Shown here: one piece after another, positions 58,846-64,000 of the stretch
Position numbering within the stretch: the first letter of the stretch is position 1
Layout: every line of letters begins with the position of its first letter
Assembly (NCBI GenBank): GCA_023382975.1
Contig: JAHDXO010000021.1
Coordinates: forward strand, 1-64,000
DNA length: 64,000 bases
DNA from: Pirellulaceae bacterium
Lineage (GTDB): Bacteria; Planctomycetota; Planctomycetia; Pirellulales; Pirellulaceae
Direction: 5' to 3'
Translations under genes and position numbers: made by a program
The notes under the pieces: generated by a model
Seen by the model: the letters and a program-made list of their open reading frames with translations, nothing else
Database searches by the model: none
What the model was told of the DNA's origin: nothing

Positions 58846-61551
58846 TCAATCGCCCGCGGCCCGGTTCAAATCCAGCGAGACGAACCGCAGCAGTTCTTCG
58901 TCAGTCATCTCGGTCAGCATGGTTTCGCCGCCTTGTGTCAGGATCTGGTCGGCCAGTTGCTGCTTGTCTTGCAGCATCCGGTCGATGCGTTCCTCCAGGG
59001 TCCCGCGGCAGACGAATTTGTGGACCAGCACGTTTCGCTTCTGGCCGATCCGGAAGGCCCGGTCGGTCGCTTGGTTTTCCACCGCCGGGTTCCACCAGCG
59101 GTCGAAGTGGACCACGTGCGACGCAGCGGTCAGATTCAGGCCGCTGCCGCCGGCCTTGAGCGAGATGACGAAGAACGGCGGGCCGTCGTCCTCCTGGAAC
59201 CGGCGGACCAGTTCTTTGCGCTTGCCGACCGGTGTTCCGCCGTGCAGCACCAAACCCTCGCGGCCGAAAACGCCGCGCAGAAAATCGGCCAGCGGCTTGG
59301 TCAGGGACTGGAACTGGGTGAATACCAGCACCTTCTCCTGCCGCTCGGCGATCGGTTCGCCGATCTCGGCCAGTCGCTGGAACTTGCCGCTCTGATCGGG
59401 CGGAAACGCCGCTTCGTTCAGGTACTGGGCCGGATGGTTGCAAAGCTGTTTCAGTTGCATGAGCACCGACAGAATCAGCCCGCGGCGGGCCATGTCGTCG
59501 ACATCCTCCAGTCGCCGCTGGAGATCGCCAACGATCTGCTCATACAGGACCGCCTGCTTCTTGGACAAGCCGCATTCGACTCGCATCTCAGTCTTGGCCG
59601 GTAGATCGGGCGCGATGCGAGGATCGGTTTTCAGCCGCCGCAGAATATACGGATGGACCAACCGCCGCAGGGCACCGTACCCATGGAGGTTCTCTGGTTG
59701 ACTCAGCCGTTTGGCAAACGCTTTGAATTTCGCGGCGGAACCCAGCAGACCGGGGCAGCAGAAGTCGAAGATCGACCACAGATCGCCCAGGTGGTTTTCC
59801 ACCGGCGTGCCGGTCAGCACGACGCGGCCTTGGGCGTCGAGTTTCTTGACCGTGCGAGTCTGTGCGGACGACGCGTTCTTGATCGCTTGCGCCTCGTCCA
59901 GCACCACCAGATGCCAAGCGAAGGACCGCAGCCAATCCTGGCGCCTGGTCAGTCCGTACGTCGTGATGACCAAATCGAAACCTGCCAACTCCTTGTCCGG
60001 ATCGGCTGCGACGCGTTGCAATTCGTCGGGATCGGTTTCCGAGCGATGCGAGTAGAAGACGCGCAACGAAGGCCCGAACCGCTCCAATTCCTGCCGCCAA
60101 TTCCCGATCAGCGACGCCGGCACGATCAACAGACTGGTTCTGCGCCCCATCGCACTGTCGCTTGGTTTCAACTGCAGGAGCAGGTCGATGACCTGGATCG
60201 TCTTGCCCAGTCCCATGTCGTCGGCCAAACAGGCGCCCAGTCCCAGCCGAGTCATGAACCACAGCCAGCGGACGCCGTCTTCCTGGTAGGGTCGCAAGCG
60301 GGCGTTCAAATCGCGGCCCGGTTGACAGCCGCTGACCGCCGCGGGATCGCGGATCTGCCACAGCGTGTCGCGCAGCCAATCGCCGGCCACCACCCGGGAC
60401 CACTCGGGCAAATCGCCGCCGTCGTCCTCGTCGTCCAGCCGCACCCCGGCCAGCAGCCTCATACCTTCGATGAAGCTGATGCCGTCGGGATACTCGTCCT
60501 GCAATCCCTGCCAGTGGGCCAACGCTTCCTGCAGTTTGGCAGCGTCCACCTCGACCCAGCGGCCGCGCAGCAGGATCAGGCCCGAGGTGGCTTCGAGCAA
60601 CTGGCGGCGTTCGTCGTCGCTGAGCGGTTCTCCGTCCAACGAGAGCTGGGCGGAGAAGTCCAGCAAACGATCGGCGCTCAATTGGGAAACCGACCGCTGG
60701 CCGACTCGCACCTGGATCTGCGGGCGCGGCGGCTGGCGCGCGTGCCACCAGTCGGGCAGGCGGACGACCAAGCCGCTCTGCTCCATCTTCGGCGCCTCGG
60801 TCAGGAAGCGGTACGCTTGGGGCACGGTCCACGCCTGGGGCCGAAACAGGGCCTTGCTGTCCAGCAGCTCGCGAACCAGCGGGCTCTCCTCGGCGGCTTG
60901 TCGCACGGGTTCCAGCAACGAAGTCAACTTGGCCCGGTCCTTCGACCCGGCGTACTCCTTCAGCGCTTGGGCCAGCGGCAGATGCTGCAGTTTGGCGCCC
61001 GCCGAAAGACGGTGGGTGTATGTCGCCAGGAACGCGAACGGATAGTCGGGGTCGCGTTTGTTCTCGGCCAGATGAAACGTGACCCGACCCAGCAGGTGCC
61101 AGACGGGATTGAGACTTTGCAGATAGCCTTCCGCGCCGCCGGGAAACTCGCTGGCCCGTTCGGCCAGCAGATCCCGAAGCTCGGTCCACAACCGGGTCAG
61201 GAGCCCGGCGCTCAGGTACTCCAGTCCGCGCATCGGCGGCGCGTCGGCCAACAGTTCCTGCCATTGTTCGTCGGGCGGAGCGGCCAGTTGATGCCACGCC
61301 GACACCGGCTCGCGCCCCAAATGCCGCAAACCCTCCAACACCCGGCGAGCCATCTCGCGCCAGAAAACGAACGATGCGGGCAAATCCTCGTTCAATCCTT
61401 CGGCCACGAGATACAACAGTCCGGCAGCCGAGGATTCGTCGAATGCGGTCTGCACCGAGGCCGCCACGGCATCGGACAGGCTGGGCACGGCCTCCGCCGA
61501 GTCCTCGACGCGCAAACGCCCGCTCGGAGTAATCGTAATTCGCTTGTTCAT
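58846..61551 (-). CDS. SNF2-family DNA-dependent ATPase/helicase
   Basis: A 901-aa protein. The N-terminal ~400 residues are the domain usually found before bacterial SNF2 helicases; then the helicase core: motif I DDMGLGKTIQV (about residue 440), motif II DEAQ (about 549), LTGTPVENHLGDLWSIFDF, and the C-terminal lobe with VLVFTQFQS, SLKAGGSGLNL and QATDRAFRIGQ (about 828). It remodels or translocates on double-stranded DNA, presumably with the SWIM partner. The start lies 34 bp after the GNAT gene, probably the same leftward transcript. Confidence 0.93.
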   Translation of the reverse strand: MNKRITITPSGRLRVEDSAEAVPSLSDAVAASVQTAFDESSAAGLLYLVAEGLNEDLPASFVFWREMARRVLEGLRHLGREPVSAWHQLAAPPDEQWQELLADAPPMRGLEYLSAGLLTRLWTELRDLLAERASEFPGGAEGYLQSLNPVWHLLGRVTFHLAENKRDPDYPFAFLATYTHRLSAGAKLQHLPLAQALKEYAGSKDRAKLTSLLEPVRQAAEESPLVRELLDSKALFRPQAWTVPQAYRFLTEAPKMEQSGLVVRLPDWWHARQPPRPQIQVRVGQRSVSQLSADRLLDFSAQLSLDGEPLSDDERRQLLEATSGLILLRGRWVEVDAAKLQEALAHWQGLQDEYPDGISFIEGMRLLAGVRLDDEDDGGDLPEWSRVVAGDWLRDTLWQIRDPAAVSGCQPGRDLNARLRPYQEDGVRWLWFMTRLGLGACLADDMGLGKTIQVIDLLLQLKPSDSAMGRRTSLLIVPASLIGNWRQELERFGPSLRVFYSHRSETDPDELQRVAADPDKELAGFDLVITTYGLTRRQDWLRSFAWHLVVLDEAQAIKNASSAQTRTVKKLDAQGRVVLTGTPVENHLGDLWSIFDFCCPGLLGSAAKFKAFAKRLSQPENLHGYGALRRLVHPYILRRLKTDPRIAPDLPAKTEMRVECGLSKKQAVLYEQIVGDLQRRLEDVDDMARRGLILSVLMQLKQLCNHPAQYLNEAAFPPDQSGKFQRLAEIGEPIAERQEKVLVFTQFQSLTKPLADFLRGVFGREGLVLHGGTPVGKRKELVRRFQEDDGPPFFVISLKAGGSGLNLTAASHVVHFDRWWNPAVENQATDRAFRIGQKRNVLVHKFVCRGTLEERIDRMLQDKQQLADQILTQGGETMLTEMTDEELLRFVSLDLNRAAGD

Positions 61552-61585
61552 TCCCGCAGAAATTCCTGTGGCCCATGCCGACGGT

Positions 61586-62266
61586 TCAAAGTGGTTCGAC
61601 TTCCTCAATCCATCGCGTCGGTCGCTCGCCCAACACCTGGCGGATCTGCTGGGACAACGCCTGGAAGCGTTGCGCCGAGCAGGTGTCCGGACTGCCGTCG
61701 CGGAGATCCCAATCCAGGATGACTTGGCAATCGCTGTCCACCAAGCGGGCGCCCAGTCGTTGGAACCAAGCGATGACCGCATGGTTTTCGGCCAAGACGC
61801 AAGCGCGCAAGATCTCGATCTCCTGCAACTCCGCCAGCGTCTTCAGCGTCGCCAGCAGCACGGTGCCCAGCCCCAACCCGTGATACGGGTCGATCACCGT
61901 CAAGGCGAACTCAGCCCGCGCTGGACGATCGGGCTCGCGGATCAGCCGGCCGATTCCCAATCCGGTCTCGCTCGGATCGGCGGGATCGACCGCGCACCAA
62001 GCGATGTGCTGGACTTGATCGACTTCGGTGAAGTACTGCAATTCGCGGTCGGATAGGCGCTTCATCTGGCGGCCGAAGCGATAATAGATCGACCGCGGCG
62101 ACATGTTCGACAAGCCTTCCTCGATCCGCATCTTGTCGTCCGCTCCCACCGGCCGGAGCAACACCGACGTGCCATCCCGCAGCCAGGCCAGAAATCCGCG
62201 CTCGGCTGCTTCGACCCGCACGCCGTGCGACCAATCCCCCAGATCCATCCAGCGTTCTCTGTTCAT
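61586..62266 (-). CDS. GNAT-family N-acetyltransferase
   Basis: A 226-aa protein whose acetyl-CoA-binding motif A is visible as DPYHGLGLGTVLL (about residues 128-140), preceded by a GIGRLIRE strand and followed by LAENHAVIAWFQRLGA. N-terminal features LRPVGADDKMRIEEGLSNMSPRSIYYRF are typical of GNATs of the protein-acetylase type (Pat/AcuA-like small members). Substrate unknown. The start is MNRERW; an upstream ATG five codons earlier is possible. It lies upstream of the SNF2 gene, 34 bp apart. Confidence 0.85.
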   Translation of the reverse strand: MNRERWMDLGDWSHGVRVEAAERGFLAWLRDGTSVLLRPVGADDKMRIEEGLSNMSPRSIYYRFGRQMKRLSDRELQYFTEVDQVQHIAWCAVDPADPSETGLGIGRLIREPDRPARAEFALTVIDPYHGLGLGTVLLATLKTLAELQEIEILRACVLAENHAVIAWFQRLGARLVDSDCQVILDWDLRDGSPDTCSAQRFQALSQQIRQVLGERPTRWIEEVEPL

Positions 62267-62488
62267 GCAAGCATCGCCCACCTTAGCCGTTGTCGCTCGA
62301 ATTGTAGGCAGAATTGTGACGAGTTACAACGTTTTCGGAAATCGGGTGGCGTGCCGGTATCCACCGGAGATGGGGCTGGAGAGCGGTGACGGCTAATCGC
62401 CTCGTTCGGACCCACAGCGGGTGCGTCTAAAGCGTCGATTCTCGACAGCGGCGAGCGGAGAGGTAGCCGGCTGTCGAACGCCCCCTTT

Positions 62489-62895
62489 TCACGCAGTCGC
62501 CCAATCCTCTACATCCAGACCGGGCACATCCGCCAGATCGCTGTCGGTGGTGACGACAGTACAATTGCCCAGGCTGCGTGCGATAGCGGCAATTTGCATG
62601 TCCACCAGTTGCATAGGGCGACCGGCGCGGCGCAACTCCACGAAAACGCGTCCGAATTCTTCGGCAGCCGCACGATCGAACGGCCAGCAAATGACGCGGC
62701 TCAAAGCTCTTCGCAGATGAGGCAGATTTCTCTCCCGGCTCGCACTCAACTCCATCCCGGCAAAAAGTTCACCGACAACAGGCAGGCACCGATGCGAAAT
62801 CCCAGTTGCCGTGCTTCCGCAACACGCTGGTCCACACCGCGCCGATGATTGACGAAATGTCCCATCGTGCCCGTATCCAGCAGGTAGCGTTTCAC
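62489..62895 (-). pseudogene. Frameshifted VapC-type PIN-domain toxin
   Basis: A PIN-domain ribonuclease broken into two frames. The first (from a GTG at 62895) gives VKRYLLDTGTMGHFVNHRRG, with the first acidic residue; it continues to about 62770, where the frame switches. The second frame continues VGELFAGMELSASRERN and ends with ...VDMQIAAIARSLGNCTVVTTDSDLADVPG, holding the remaining acidic residues. The two halves would make one normal ~135-aa VapC with a single base (or four) missing near GCCTGCCTGTTGTC. Either it is a decayed toxin or there is a sequencing error. The GTG overlaps the antitoxin stop (GTGA). Confidence 0.85.
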
Positions 62896-63191
62896 TCGAA
62901 CAGCCCCTTCAGCCGGTCGTTCTCTCGAATGCGTTCGTGGTCCGCGATCTGCCGTCGCCAACTGGCCTCATCCGCTTGCTCCTCGGGCGAAATCTCCAGA
63001 GGTTGCAGCGATTGATACCATTCAATCCACTCTGCGATGGCCTCTGGGGAATCGTCCCACTGCTCTTCAGTGAGCCCGCAGGATTCACCTGTGACGAGCG
63101 GTTCGACGAGTACCCGGCAACCGTCCGGCCAGTCGGCAGTGCGGTCCAGGATAATGTGTCCCCCCTGCTTGGTTCCGGTAATGCAACTCAT
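62892..63191 (-). CDS. Antitoxin of the VapC-type locus
   Basis: A 99-aa protein beginning MSCITGTKQGGHIILDRTADWPDG, a short N-terminal beta region like the AbrB-like/DUF-type antitoxins paired with planctomycetal PIN toxins, followed by an acidic helical tail (GLTEEQWDDSPEAIAEWIEWY, LEISPEEQADEASWRRQ). It should bind and neutralise VapC and repress its own operon (family knowledge). A longer in-frame start (63266 or 63257) is possible. It overlaps the toxin gene by 4 bp. Confidence 0.75.
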   Translation of the reverse strand: MSCITGTKQGGHIILDRTADWPDGCRVLVEPLVTGESCGLTEEQWDDSPEAIAEWIEWYQSLQPLEISPEEQADEASWRRQIADHERIRENDRLKGLFE

Positions 63192-63478
63192 GTTCGAACC
63201 TGCCGTTGCGAAAACGAACCGATCGGATCTCCAATCTGTCCGTGTGGTATGCGTCATGGCGTCCAATCCGTAGCAACAATTCTAGACGCAGACGGCACGA
63301 ACGGCAATGTCCGGGAAACGGCGTTCTCACGGCTTAGCAGCTTCTGCAGTCACCGGAATCAGTCGGCGCATTGCATCCGTCCAGTCGGTTTGCCATGATG
63401 GGAGCGATTGGTTTTCCACCGCCGAAAACCTCTGCGACACCCGCCTTTGTTTCTCGCTCACCTTCAAGGAGTCTGCCG

Positions 63479-64000
63479 ATGAGTCATTCGATGAGCCGAC
63501 GCGATTGGTTGCGAATTTTGGGAAGTTCCGGTCTGGCCGCGGGCGTCGGATCGCTGGCCGGCAGGAACGCCGGTGCTCAGGAAAGCGGTTTCCAGAGTTC
63601 CATCATCGCCAGCAACAAGATCCAGGAGAATCGCGCCAACCCGACGATCGTCGACGGGCGGGTGATCCAGCCGCAACGGGAACTGCCGGTGCTGCATTCG
63701 ACCGACGTGCTGGTGATCGGCGGCGGGTCGGCGGGCGTCTGCGCGGCGATCGCGGCCAAGCGGGCTGGCGCCGATGTCTGTCTGGTCGAGCGCTACGGGC
63801 ATTTCGGCGGACTGTGGACCGGCGGCCTGGTGCTGATCATCCTGGGACATATCGTCACGGGCAACAAGCAGGTCTGCCAGGGCATCGGCGAGGAGATGAT
63901 GCGCCGCTTGGACAAGATGGACGGCGCGATCATGAATCGGCGTCCCGGGTCGAACCCGACGGTGGACGCCGAAGCGACGAAGTACCTGATGGTCGAGATG
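63479..64000 (+). CDS. Exported FAD-dependent oxidoreductase, 5' part only
   Basis: The window ends inside this gene; 174 codons are visible. It begins with AAGGAG eight bases before ATG. The N-terminus is a Tat signal (SMSRRDWLRILGSSGLAAG), and after ~75 residues comes the FAD-binding Rossmann motif DVLVIGGGSAGVCAAIAAKRAG and LVERYGHFGGLWTGGLV, typical of the 'FAD-dependent oxidoreductase (PF12831)' family that is abundant and exported in Planctomycetota. No substrate can be named. Confidence 0.85.
   Translation, partial: MSHSMSRRDWLRILGSSGLAAGVGSLAGRNAGAQESGFQSSIIASNKIQENRANPTIVDGRVIQPQRELPVLHSTDVLVIGGGSAGVCAAIAAKRAGADVCLVERYGHFGGLWTGGLVLIILGHIVTGNKQVCQGIGEEMMRRLDKMDGAIMNRRPGSNPTVDAEATKYLMVEM

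Noticed and set aside
58855..58890. tRNA-like T-arm word GGTTCAAATCC
   Set aside because: It lies in the SNF2 coding sequence and has no acceptor or anticodon stem around it. No tRNA was found in the window.

Overview
The window is high-GC, gene-dense bacterial DNA that reads as Planctomycetota, most likely Pirellulales. The evidence is gene content, not a marker gene: three DUF1559 pseudopilin-like proteins, many secreted hydrolase-type proteins with families common in that phylum (DUF1080, ThuA, DUF3472, DUF6807, DUF4838, DUF4058), a lutABC operon and many short palindromic intergenic repeats. I found no rRNA, tRNA, CRISPR array or intact transposon.

Layout. 0.1-5.6 kb: two exported arabinofuranosidases (GH51 and GH127) plus a small protein. 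5.7-8.9 kb: a leftward group (TRIC-type channel, DUF3472, DUF6807). 9-13 kb: BON and STAS-like small proteins, thiol peroxidase, D-aminoacyl-tRNA deacylase, a membrane hydrolase and CvpA. 13.4-18.9 kb: a leftward housekeeping block (accA, a Ser/Thr kinase, a GT4 glycosyltransferase, truA, an exported isoaspartyl methyltransferase). 19-21 kb: a restriction-modification island with an NgoMIV-type endonuclease. 21-27 kb: an Hsp70-like protein, glucose-6-phosphate isomerase and an exported beta-helix protein. 27-31 kb: a Type ISP-like DNA methyltransferase and a PEP-hydrolase-family protein. 31-37 kb: P-II, MntR facing a DUF1559-lipoprotein pair, a PQQ-type propeller and glnA. 37-40 kb: lutABC. 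40-46 kb: DUF4058, two more DUF1559 genes, an NHL propeller and DUF1080. 46-49 kb: flotillin-like FloA, a prepilin peptidase and an FmdB-like protein. 49-58 kb: DUF4838, ThuA, a small membrane protein, an outer-membrane-barrel candidate, an EEP-fold protein and an MFS permease. 58-64 kb: SWIM, SNF2 and GNAT proteins, a broken VapC with its antitoxin, and the start of an exported FAD oxidoreductase.

Themes. Polysaccharide use at the cell surface recurs (GH51, GH127, beta-helix, DUF1080, DUF4838, ThuA). Nitrogen control is represented by P-II and glutamine synthetase about 4 kb apart; P-II lacks the modifiable Tyr51 while GlnA keeps its adenylylation tyrosine. The clearest regulatory site is the mntR/DUF1559 divergent promoter, with two GTAGC-N4-GCTAC MntR-type boxes. 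The most unusual sequence-level signal is a set of short dispersed repeats, one family of which lies in frame inside a DNA methyltransferase gene, while another supplies the accA stop codon.
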